Source: Acanthamoeba sp. SK_2022b (Eukaryota > Discosea > Longamoebia > Acanthamoebidae). From it: 64,000 nucleotides of DNA. Both the position numbers and the translations under genes were made by a program. Where the stretch lies: contig JANDJZ010000223.1 of NCBI GenBank assembly GCA_027943245.1, forward strand, positions 1 to 64,000, given 5' to 3'. How positions within the stretch are numbered: the stretch's first letter is position 1; each line of letters begins with the position of its first letter. Below the pieces are notes generated by a model. The model was given only the letters and a program-made list of their open reading frames with translations, searched no databases and was not told the DNA's origin. Below are positions 20,355-30,732 of the stretch, one piece after another.

Positions 20355-22705
20355 TCACGGCTGCCAGGTGCTTTCCTCCTCGTCGGCCAGCTCGCGCTGC
20401 AGCTCGCCGCGGTCCTCGTTGTCCGGGGCGGTATTCGCGTCGTTGGGGGCCGTGGCGCCCGTCACGGGAATCGCGCTGGGCGTCGTGTCCACGATCGCCC
20501 GCCACCGAGGCAGGAGCTGCTCCAGCTTCTTGTCCGGCATGCCGCCAAAGTAGACCCTGCACACTCGCGTGAGCAACGCGATCTCGTAGTGGCCCCAACC
20601 GTCGTCAATGTTGTCGTGGACTTACCTGGCGCTGCGTGTTCGCTCCTTCCGCCTCGCGAAGAGATAGTCGGCCACGTTCCTGCGGCGGCGGCGGCGGAAT
20701 TTGAGACAAAGACGCTATTCAGAGCAAAAGGCCACAAGGCGGAGGCGAAGTAGAAGGAGCCATTGGAAGTACTTGGTGCGGTGGCAGGCGTGGGCAAAGT
20801 CTCGCTCGTTGGTGATCTCCTTCACCTCCTCCCACGCGTCCTCGGCCTGGTTGCATAGCTCATCGAACCTGCACTCGCACGCACGGGCCCGCGTTGGCGC
20901 TACTCATCCACTCCCGATCTCTCGCCTCTGTGAGGTGTGTGAATTAGCGTGCCTTTCCTTGACCTGGTTGTAGAGGGCCGTCCACTGGGGGAAGTAGGCA
21001 AGGAACTCGCCGCCCTCGTTGTGTCGCACGATGTCCAGCATCCTCCGTTTGTTTAGTGCGCTCTGCACGGCAAATAATAAGTTGTTTGTGATGAGGAATT
21101 CTATTTCTATTTCAAAAAAGCTGGACACGTTGGCGGGAGGGCGCACCTTGTCTTTGCGCGTCAGGTGCGCAACGGCGACGTACATCGGGCTCTTGACCTT
21201 TTGATTAATTATTTATATATATTGTTTAGAAAACAGGAACAAAACAGGAAAAAGGGTGCAATAGGGTTGTAATTTACGTCGGACTGTACCTTAAGGCGAT
21301 TGTATCGATGGTCACACACCACGAATCCCTCGCGAAAGTGTGGGTTGAGAAGCTTGGCTGCTTCGTGCACCTCTTCCAAGCTCTGGAACTCGAACCTGCG
21401 AGCACCCGGACCCACCCAGACGGGTCAACAGTGGCATGGATAGACCCAAAGGCCTGGAGGAGGCGCGAGGCCGACGTACACTTGGGGCATGCGCCAGCCA
21501 TATCGCTCCGCAAAGACGACCGGGTCCTCTTCCTGTAGCGACCTCATGTTCCTGGTGGAGAGATCTCGATTAGGGTGCAAGTGATGTGGCTTTGGCTGGA
21601 GACAATAAACAATAAACAAATAAACATCACACTAATATAAACAAAGGAATACAGGAACACGTGCCTCACGCCTGTCAAGAGAAGGAGCTCTTCTTGTGGC
21701 GAGACGATGATCCTGTTCTCGGCCGAGAAGAGCTCGAACATGAAGCAGTAGTGCTGGTGCTCTTCCTTTTCAGAAGAGAGAGTGAGATGGAAAGCGACAG
21801 GCGAGGGAGATCCACGAGTCCACACACAACACATACACACCTACGGGTGAGGTGGGGTGATAAAGGGAGCAGGTCGCACCTGGGGCAGAGCGTAGTTCAT
21901 GGCTTTCCACGTCTGCCAGAACAAATCGCGGAAGCGCTTCCTGTCGGGATCTGACCTATCGGTTCGATAGACTACCCTGCACGGTATTAAATAATATAAA
22001 AATTAAAATCAGATTACACTAAAGCACACGGTCTGATTTGTGGCGCTGGCGGTCCATACCCTCCGCCGTCTGGTCGGCCGGAGGAAGAGACCTGCCACTC
22101 GCCCTTGTAGTGGTACAGGGTCGACAAGCTGCCGTCGACTGCACATCGACAATTGAGAAAGGATGAGCGGTGTACGAGGCAATGGACCTGTGGAAAAGAG
22201 AGAGAGAGAGAGATTGCTGACCTTTGTCCATCACTCGCACAGGCTTGGTCCAATCGAGATCGGCTCCATTTGACTCACCAGCGTTGAAGAACTTGAGGAA
22301 GGGCATAGCCACTGGTCGCTGTGTTCGACATGCAAAAAGTGTCCAGGTCTGATTAGACGGCCTGAACACCGGTGCGGCGCAGTCGTACCCACTCGCCATC
22401 TCGATCGACGATAAGACCACGACACTCTTGCACTTCCGGCGCGTCGAACGGAGAGTCCACCTAATTTTAATTTTAAATAGAAAAAAAAATAGGGATTAAT
22501 GGGTTTTGAAATAGAACAAAATACATAAATCAAAATGCAATGGAGGTCAGCTGACCTGGTCGTATTTGAGGAGGACGAGGTTGGGGTGGGCAGCATGCAC
22601 GCTGCTCTGAAGGCCAAATTTCTTGGTGAGGGCCTCCAGTCCTTCTCTCCGCAGAAAGCGGACCGTGTGCAGCTCCGTAGTCGGCGGCACGACACTCGTC
22701 TCCAT
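20355..22705 (-). CDS. T4 Rnl1-like RNA ligase
   Basis: ATP-dependent RNA ligase of the covalent nucleotidyltransferase superfamily; it would seal RNA ends, as in repair or tRNA splicing. The first real ATG is at 22705 (METSVVPPTTELHTVRF). The upstream PKFFN-like block is MPFLKFFNAGE. The nucleotidyl-lysine motif I is K-VDGS, split by an intron (VRVMDK | VDGSLSTLYHY). Next come motif IIIa-like YCFMFELFSAENRIIV, motif IV EGFVV and motif V RLKVKSPMYVA. A C-terminal region of about 200 residues includes YFGGMPDKKLEQLLPRWR and ends ESTWQP with a stop at 20355. Around nine short introns interrupt it. The motif set is complete, so activity is likely. The neighbouring SIR2-like and exonuclease genes run in the same direction, but the gaps contain normal gene ends, so no operon is implied. 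Confidence 0.85.
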
Positions 22706-22830
22706 TACCGTTCGTTTGGCAGCTGGCAAGCGAGTACGCTAGCGTGTCGTCAGTGGTCCGGTTTTATTCTCAGAATTCTTTCAGTTTTGTTGCCTTTATT
22801 ACATTAAAATTAAGGTGATCGGTTTCGACC

Positions 22831-24467
22831 TCAGGGCCGAGCTTGGCGGACGTGCTCCAGGGCTTGATTGTAGAAGGCGAGCCAGTCATTGGGTGGCACG
22901 TCCACGTGGCGCACCTGCACGTCGTACGATCGGAGCAGAGCGCATTTCCGCCGCTCTTGCTCTGTGGCCGCGAGAAACGACGGCGTCAGGTAGGTGATCG
23001 CGTTCTCTATCCGCAGCCTTGTTGCCACACGATGATGCCCCACCACAATCGCGAGGGTCGTGAGCAAATCCATCTGAACAAGTGGCATGGCTGTTGTGTG
23101 TGACGCCATACTTGTTGCCATTGATAATGTTGCGAGCCCTGAACACGAACAGCCACCAGAGGTGCAGCTCCACCAAGTCCATGCCGTGGCCCACAATGTA
23201 CAAATCTAGAGAGAGCCGGCGAACACGAGAGAGAGAGAGAGAATATTATGCCAAACGTGGTGCCCGTACGCAAGAGACAATCATCAATGACAGCCAGCGT
23301 AGTGGTGAGGTACCTGTAGAAAAGAAGAGATCCACCCAGGAGATCACGTCCAGCGGCTCCTGGTCTGCGCGAGAGGCGTCGGCCGCAGTTAAACAATCAA
23401 TCAAAAATAAATAAAATTTACAATATCTGAAAATAAATAGTGTATGTGAACTCGAACCTGAATGCTTGGCTTGTTTGGACACGCGATGGACAAGAGGCCG
23501 GAGCGTGCCATTGTACTCGGGCGGCAGAGATTTGTAGGCCAGACCGTCGACCACGTAACCGCGCACCTTCTGCTTGCACGTCAACACGGGGCCGTGAGAT
23601 CTCAAGGCCATGCTGCCAATCGGCCATGTCCATGTCCAACGCACGTTCAGGTACGAGGCGTAGTGTTCGTAGCCGAGGAGGATCGTGCTGGGCTTCATGG
23701 CCTCGCCGTGCAGGTGCCACACGCTGACCTTGTCATCGTCGCTCCCTGGCTCCCGCCACGATTCTCCGTGTGAGAATCTCGTCATTGCTCCCCGATCGGA
23801 TCAGAATCATCACCATCGTCATCGTGCCACACACGACACTACCTTCCTTCTTGAGCGGCACATCGTGCCTTCGAAACAAAGAGTGGGTCGTTTCATTGAC
23901 AAACGGCGCGCACACGGTTGGATCCAGTCTCCCTGTGCACGCCTCTTCCAGGTTGTAGTCGTAGTTGGTGGTGAGGATGTGGCGACAGCCGCTGGTGGTC
24001 ATCAGCCTGTGGTGGAAGTCGTTGGGCCGCAGCTGACGTCGCACGATGTCCGCGATGACGCCCTTGACCTGCGTTTCCTTCATGCCCTTCAGCCGGTTGC
24101 GTCGCATGGCGGCGAGGTAAAGCTCTTCGTAGACCATCGAAAACGGCTTGCTGGTGTCCAACAACAAGGCTTCGTCGATCGTGGCAGCCACCTCACCAAC
24201 CTTCTCTCCATCTCGCGAGATCTCAGCCTCATAGATTTTCGTAGAATTTACTCTTGTACGAATCGTTCGAGTCGAAGATGAGGAAGAAGAAATGGACGAG
24301 GAGGTCGGCAGGGGATAGGAGATCAGAGCGGACGACAGGTCATGCAGCAAACACGCCCAGGACAGACGTCCGGAAAGAAGGTTGATGCCATTGCCGACCA
24401 ACAGCGCCTTGCCTCGCCCATCACCATCTAGCTCCTTCCACACCTTCCGGCCACCAGCGCCCCTCAT
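22831..24467 (-). CDS. SIR2-like domain protein (SIR2_2 type)
   Basis: Rossmann-type SIR2-like protein. ATG at 24467. Nucleotide-binding motifs in order are ALLVGNGINLLSG, HILTTNYDYNLEEA (the TTNYD signature) and VWHLHGE. The later segment DLYIVGHGMDLVELHLWWLF matches the (V)GhGh-D-x-H-W block of this family. It ends ALEHVRQARP with a stop at 22831-22833. Bacterial SIR2_2 domains are NAD-cleaving defence effectors, and related eukaryotic domains are poorly studied; whether this one is an NADase or a deacylase is unknown. Several introns. It is divergently arranged with the HAD-like gene, with ATGs 128 bp apart. Confidence 0.78.
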
Positions 24468-24595
24468 GGCTGTTCAACTACTCACCAGCCACACTTGATT
24501 CTTTTCCGCAGCCTCTGTTGGCCACAGCAAACTCCAGAATAAAAAAATAAATAAAAAGTTTTTAAAAGTTAATAATTGAAACTAAAATAAAAAAG

Positions 24596-25545
24596 ATGGA
24601 GAAGAAGTGGCCTCATCTGGTCTTGCATTTCGATGTGAACAAGACGTTGGTGATGCTGGACCCTGCCGGAGGCAAAGGGAGCGTGGAGGAAATGATTAAC
24701 GACCTCCTCACCGAGATCGCCTACGGCACGGTCACTCAAGGTAGGGCTTTGCCCCCCTCTTTGCTCTCCCTTGGCCTTGGCGCAGCAGCCCTGACCCTCC
24801 CGAGACTCTGCGGGGGTGGGCGAGCGCAGACGGGGAGTGGCTGGCCTGTGACCAACTGGGCACCACGTGTACTCCGCCACAGGGCCACCCCCAGCCCGAC
24901 TCCCTCATCAACTACTACGATTTCCTTATGGTACAGTCTCGCACACGCACACGCGCGCGACCTCACGTTGGCGCGCGTTCAGGGCAAGTTTGCGACGGAC
25001 AAGCCGCACAGAGACCGGTTGCGTGCCCGATTCACGGCAGCAGGAGAGCCGGGCGCGCTGCTCCGGACTCACTACGACGCCTTCCTGCGGGCCATGCGCG
25101 CCGCTGAGTGGAGCGCCGATGACGGCGACGGCGACGGCGACGGCGAGTCGAGCGCGCGCGCGAGCGATGGGCCTGCGCCGTATCACTACATTCTCCCCTC
25201 GTTCTTCCATCTGCTCAAGCACCTGAAGGAGGGCGGCCACTCCTTCACTCTCGTATTCCGCACGTTCGGGCAGGATCTGCCAGAGGCACGACGGCTCCCT
25301 ACCCGCTCGCGACAGCGTTTCGATGGAAACAGCCCCCTCTCGAACTCTTGCTGACGTAATCATCGCTACCACCGCTCACGCTCGGCTGCGCACAGCTCGC
25401 GCGGCATTTTGATGAGTTCTGTGAGGGCAAGCACCCGCTGTACCGAGGCTTTGTCATGGATGGCAGCGACGGCCAGCCCGACTACCGCGTGCGTCCATGC
25501 TTCCAGCTGCGCGTGCGACTCGCTCGCCTCCACTCATCGCCTGTC

Positions 25546-25619
<74 letters not shown>

Positions 25620-26053
25620 TGTGTGTGTGTGTGTGTGCAGATTGGGGACAGGCCAGACCAACACGGGACCTTCTTTCGTAAGGGAAGGGAGAAGCACGAG
25701 ACTCACCTGGTGCTGGGCCTCTGGGATCAGGTGCACAGTCCCCCCCCCAAACCACCTGGATCGGGTGGTCCATTAACACGACACGACGGCAGGTGCCTAA
25801 CTCGACCAAGCTCGAGGAGTGGGAGAAGGGGAACGTGAACGCGCTCGACTTCTACACGGGTGAGATACCTGCAGCACCGCTCTCGTGAGAGGACACTGTC
25901 GCAGTCTCGACTGACTGGTGCTCGCTGCGCGCGTGTAGGAAACGAGCGCGTGAAGAAGGTGCTCACGGGATTCGATGCCATCCACGACCACATCCACAGC
26001 GCGGGCCAGTGCACGCTGGCCCTACGCGACTACTTCCCGTGGTGCGCCTTGCC

Positions 26054-26091
<38 letters not shown>

Positions 26092-26606
26092 AACCTACCA
26101 GGACGAGTTGTTCATATGTATGTGCGTGTGTGTGTAATTAGGTGGCGTGCCAACCGCGATGCTTCGTTCGCGGGGAAGCTGTTCACGGTCGACCAGAACG
26201 AGGCCGGCGTGCATGCCATCTTCTGCGACGACAACATCCACTTCAACGGCAGTACGCAGCAACCGCAGCCCTCTCTCCCCCTCCCCCCTCCTTGCAACAT
26301 GCGTGCTCACGGCCCACCCACACGGTCCGAATGATGTGCCGCACAGGCCAGCCAGAGTGGATGAACATCGTGGACCTGCGCGACAAGAGTACGTGCGGTG
26401 GGCGGCAGTGTGCCGTGTGTATGTGTGTTGTAGTGGTTCACACACCAGAGCGCTCTCCGTTTTGCGCGCGCACAGGATCGGGCGCGCCTCTGGCGCACAG
26501 GGATCACCTGGGGCGGCACCTGGTGAAAGTGGAGCCGGCAGAGGCCATCCGCGACGTGGGCTACTACCGACGGGCCATCACGGCGTGCCTGGTGGCCAAT
26601 CAATGA
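24596..26606 (+). CDS. HAD-like conserved protist protein
   Basis: Starts MEKKWPHLVLHFDVNKTLVM. The FDVNKT motif is at the position of HAD motif I (D-x-D-x-T), with Asn in place of the second Asp. Later blocks are HYILPSFFHLLKHLKEGGHS followed by TLVFRTFGQD (motif II-like Ser/Thr strand), IGDRPDQHGTFFRKG, HETHLVLGLW and VHAIFCDDNIHF (motif IV-like acidic pair), ending ITACLVANQ with a stop at 26604-26606. I recall similar proteins with HFD(I/V)N(E/K)T in other protists. If HAD-like, the missing second Asp argues against ordinary phosphatase chemistry. About nine short introns occur; one is largely a TG repeat ending at its acceptor. Confidence 0.75.
25547..25637. repeat. TG repeat in a HAD-like gene intron
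   Basis: About 45 TG units on the sense strand, interrupted once (TGGTG), running directly into the acceptor GCAG before ATTGGGG. Confidence 0.9.
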
Positions 26607-26772
26607 GCCACGGGCCCACGTCGTGCGCCACCGCCACGCAGCGACGCCTTGATGATTGTAAACAAGAAGGAGTTTGGTAACATGCAACGCTCACGTAGGG
26701 CCCAAAAGGAACATAACCCAAACAAGCTGTTGATTATATAGAAATGATAATAGAAAATTAAAATGGAGGCTC

Positions 26773-27852
26773 TTATGGCTGGTCCGCTTGGGGGCCGAGC
26801 TCGCGGTGGATCTCCGCGACGGCCGCGTCCACGATCTCCTGCAGGGGCTCGTAGGGCTGCACGAACGCGTTCACCGCCTCGTTGTTGGCCTTGGCCGCCT
26901 GCCAGTCGAGTGATGGGTCGCTGGCTGGTTAGTTGGTTTTGTTTGTTCGAGCGGCTCAGGCCACGCGCGGGGTAGGTACCGTGATCCACTCTTCAAGGGA
27001 CACCTTGCCGGCGCTGCCCACTGCGAAGGTCTTGTTGAGCATCTCCTCTCGGATCTCCTTCTTCATCTTCTTGAAGCGCATCCTCTGCGTCAAGTCGCGT
27101 CGCGCACGGGTCAGTGCTGGTTGCAACTACGAGCGATGGACAGCAGCGCATACGTATTCTTGTGCGGCACCGAGACGGACAGGCGCCAGAGGCAGGACCT
27201 TCTGGTTGAACAGCTTCTCGCCCACGTTGAGCATGTAGTCGATGTAGCTGGACAGGTCGTCCTGAAGCACACGGCGTTAGACGATCCTACATGTACGCAC
27301 GAGGAGGTGTGCAAAGGAGGTGCTTGTGAGCTTACCCTCGTAATGTAGCCTCGCTCCTGCCGGTCGATGGACTTAAACACCACTGCACGATGTACATCGC
27401 CATGCCCCCCCCCTCTCAATGCTTAGGGAGGCACAACGACAACAGTTTTGCTTTGAAGGAAGAGCAGCTGTGCTGTGGTGAAGCATACGTTCGGCCTTCT
27501 GCTCAGGGCTGCCAGAAGCGACGATGGAGCAGCCCACCACGAATTCGTACGGATCGACTGCAGACCCATCACAGATGAGATAAAAAACTTATTGAAGTGG
27601 AGGGGGATGGCACGTACTGAGGCCATCGTGGGTGGTGTCAAAGATTTGGAAGTAGAGATCAGCAGCTGCGGGAGAGAAGGCCGCGGAGTCATAGAGATGC
27701 TGGGTATCTTGTAGCACCTGCTTGAATGCATCGAGGCCGATGTAGGAACCACCATGCTTCGTGAAGGCAGCAAGCAGCTCCTCCGCCTCCTCGATCGATA
27801 CTTGCGTACGCTGGGCCACCTCACTCGCGCTAACCGACTGCGTCAGACCCAT
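26773..27852 (-). CDS. EF-hand calcium-binding protein, probably myristoylated
   Basis: ATG at 27852. The N-terminus MGLTQS fits an N-myristoylation site (Gly2, Ser6), suggesting membrane attachment. A canonical EF-hand loop DTTHDGLIDPYE is formed across an intron, with ligands at positions 1, 5, 9 and 12. A second, weaker loop starts in FKSIDRQERGYI. The rest is helical (LSSYIDYMLNVGEKLFNQKV; RFKKMKKEIREEM), ending ELGPQADQP with a stop at 26773-26775. The layout resembles neuronal-calcium-sensor-type proteins, but the exact subfamily is uncertain. Confidence 0.75.
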
Positions 27853-28176
27853 CTCCTCTTGATTCTTAATTCTTTTTCTTTTACTTATTATTTTTCCAAT
27901 GTATTTTCGAGAATGTGATATCAGGTTACGGCAGCCGCCCTGCCTGGTGTGGCGTGTGCTGTTACCAACAGAGCAAGCTGATGTAGTTTCTGAAACGTGA
28001 TGCCTTGTGTGCAACATGACAGGGTCGACCAAGGCTCCGTGTGCTGACGGTCGACGAAATTCTGCCCGGCTGCTGCCCGCTCGCCATCGGCCTCTCTGTA
28101 AAAGGACAAGAACGAGTGGCGTGTGGCAGTAGTTGGCAAACACGCGCCGCTCGAACCTTCTTCACCGCGAAACGAC

Positions 28177-29375
28177 ATGTGGAGCAGGAGAGCGCAGTAC
28201 GACGATGACTCAACCGACGAGGGTGTGAGCACGTGGCGTGGCGGCAAGGCCAGCAGAGCCGACGCCGAGCATCGCACGCTGGAGAGCTTCAACGAGCGCA
28301 AGGAGTGGGATCCAACCAGCGCGCCCAAAGCGGCGTCGGGAGACAATGTGGACTATGACTGGGACAGGCGGACTCGGGGCAGGAACGACAGAGTCATGTA
28401 CGACAGCTGGGCCCAGAAGAACGAGAACCTTGACGAGTTCTACGGGGATGATGAACTTGTGGACGAAGATGAGTATGAAGAAGAGGATGAGTTTGAAGAC
28501 TACATCGACGAAGCAGAAGGGGTAGATAACAGGGGCAACTGGAGAGAAGACATCGAGGTGAACAAGGCGAGGAGGTTCGACGAGAACGCTGAAGGAATCT
28601 TCACCACGATGAGGTGGCGAGACGAGGAACGCGCCATTGGCCCCAGACAGGACAAGGACTGGCGCAACTACGTGCGCAACAACCGCACAGGTGAGCTGTA
28701 TGAAAGAGGCAAGGAGAGGTTGCCTCAGGACGACAATGAGGTGCAGAAGCGGATGGCCCAGCGCGAGTGGGAGGGCAGGTGCAGACCCGACAGCGTCCAC
28801 GTACTGTGCGTCGACGATACGGGGGACTCGGAGCGCGCGTTCAAGTTCGCCATCGACAACCTGCCTCGCAGCCATCGGCTCGTGCTCGCCCATGGCCTCT
28901 ACGAGGGCCTCCTGGGCCACGACCGCGCCGACGAGGCTCGCATGCGCCGTGTGCGCAACAAGTACCTTCAGGCCTGCTCAGACCTGGGCGTACGTGCCAT
29001 CTCCTTCTTAGCCTTAGCCTGGCTTGTTGTCAAGGAACCTGGTTGACTCGTAGTGTTTTCGAATGAGCACAGTGGGACTGCACGTTCCGGCACTTTCACT
29101 TCACCTCGTCGGGCAACTTTGGCGAGGAGGTCTGCGACCTGGCCGACAGGGCGCACGCCCAGGTATTGCCCGACCAGCCGGCCCAGCGGGCTAGCTAGTC
29201 GCTCACACAAGTGGTGGGGTGGCAGAGCGTGCTAGTGGGCAAGAGGGCCAACGTGTCGGACGTGAGAAGGACCCTGGGCGGGTCGTCCTCGAGAAGCGTG
29301 CTGAACTCGTGCCGCGTACCCGTGAGCGTGGTCACCAAGGGCGGGAGAGACCTCGCCAGCACTGGCAACTGGTGA
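28177..29375 (+). CDS. Universal stress protein domain with long acidic N-terminal extension
   Basis: Chosen start MWSRRAQYDDDSTDEGVSTW (ATG at 28177); an in-frame ATG at 28123 is an alternative. About 200 N-terminal residues are highly charged, with an acidic block (VDEDEYEEEDEFEDYIDEAE) and no recognised domain. The C-terminal domain reads SVHVLCVDDTGDSERAFKFA and RLVLAHGLYEG. After an intron at 28990-29072 it continues CTFRHFHFTSSGNFGEEVCD, and after an intron at 29163-29198 VVGWQSVLVGKRANVSDV, ending VPVSVVTKGGRDLASTGNW. The Rossmann-like UspA layout (VxxDxS/TxxSxxA start, VVG...S..VL...PV end) is clear. The ATP loop G-x2-G-x9-G is only partly kept. The role of the acidic arm is unknown. 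Confidence 0.75.
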
Positions 29376-29785
29376 GTGCCAAAACTAACGGCTGGCCACT
29401 GTAAGGCTGCGGTTACGCACGATAAACACATCTACCATCAACAAGGAACACATCAAAAGACACTGCGTGAACCTAAAGTTGCTACACTCGGCGGCAGGGG
29501 TAACGTGGTCCAGATTGTGGTCACTGGCCTTGGTGAGAAGAGGCACTGCGATCGGTGAGCAATTACACACCAGGGAAGTGGCCAAGTTGGCCAGAAGGGC
29601 CTGACAGATTCTGCGTGCTCGCAGCCCACGGGCGCGATTGGTGTCTCCACATCGTTCAGTTCGTTAAACTTTAGTGTGGCCAGGTCACCGCCAACCAAAA
29701 GCAAGCTCTTAAGTAGATAGGCCAACTATAAAAGCCTCCTTGTACCCTTCTGGACAATTGCAAACCACCAACACAATCAATAGAC
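29376..29785. promoter_or_regulatory. Intergenic region with TATA box for the secreted-protein gene
   Basis: A 410-bp gap. TATAAAA at 29727-29733 is 59 bp upstream of the ATG at 29786. The leader CACAATCAATAGACATGA is typical of a short 5' UTR. No credible gene lies in the rest; short frames on both strands look random. Confidence 0.55.
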
Positions 29786-30408
29786 ATGAACATTAAGATC
29801 GTTTTCCTCGCCGCGATCGCACTTGCCCTGCTGGCTCCCACTGCTCTCGACGCAGCATCAGCCCACGAAAGGCGTGACGGGTGCTCATCGCATGATGGGG
29901 ACGACGATGATTGGGTTCTCCACCGGTACTCTGTTCTCGAGAAATCGACTACCGACATCGTGACTCCGAGTGCGCTCTTCTTCGGCACGGCGCCCCTCCA
30001 GAACGGCACGTCCTTGCCTCCTCCTCCTCCTCCTGTTGGTGTTCCTTTCCAGAGATTAATCTTGTTGATTCCTCAACACAAACAGATGTGTGGAGCAACC
30101 TGTTGTACGATCTGAGCGGCACCAAGCTGGTGGGCTTCGACACCGGTCTCTGCACCTTGACACCCGCCGTCAACAACACTGGCTCGCTCTACGAGCTGTG
30201 CAACATCGTGCACTACTTCAACAACGGAACCGACCAGGTGATGCTCAACGGCGCCACCAACTTCAACAACCAGCAGAACCCGCAGCCGTTTGCCATTGTG
30301 GGCGGCGTGGGTGAGTTCCTCGGCGCGTCGGGCAGTTGCATGGTGTCAGTCTCCAATCTCAATGCCGTCTACGTGTGCAAGTTCTGGACTCCCAACTTCA
30401 AGTCGTAG
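29786..30408 (+). CDS. Secreted beta-barrel-like protein (dirigent/AOC-like?)
   Basis: Begins with a clear signal peptide, MNIKIVFLAAIALALLAPTA. An Asp-rich stretch and a poly-Pro segment follow. An intron at 30039-30085 joins PPPV to DVWSNLLYDLSGTKLVGFDT. The mature C-terminal part includes NTGSLYELCNIVHYFNNGT, PFAIVGGVGEFLGASGSCMV and ends YVCKFWTPNFKS at 30408. The VGGVGEFLGASG strand-turn resembles the dirigent/allene-oxide-cyclase barrel signature (GGTG-x-F-x-G-A-x-G), an assignment made by eye only. Three Asn-x-Thr sites (for example NGT and NNT) suggest glycosylation. Confidence 0.6.
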
Positions 30409-30732
30409 GTAGAGCCTACGACACCAGCAGCGCGAGTGGGGATGACCAAGCATGTCCTCAGCCCTCTCTCTCTCTCTCTCTCTTTACCTCTCCACCCAGC
30501 TCCTCCGAGAGAGAACAATACACACTCACATGTGGCCACATGGTTCAACCGCCCCACTTGCGCACGAGCAATGGCCGGTCGCGACGGAAGCGCGGGAGTG
30601 GTGGCGTGCGCTGCCGATTGCGATGCGGTGTGCACAATGACCAGAGAGAGAGAGAGAGAGAGGAAAGCTTATGACGGAGGGCAACCGCGGGCATGGTTAT
30701 GCCCGCGCGATACTTTGTTCAATTGTAGGCGC
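30409..30732. other. Convergent intergenic region
   Basis: 3' flanks of the secreted-protein gene and the FAF2-like gene. It holds a CT run (about 30,462-30,484) and a GA run (30,643-30,662). No gene seen. Confidence 0.5.
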
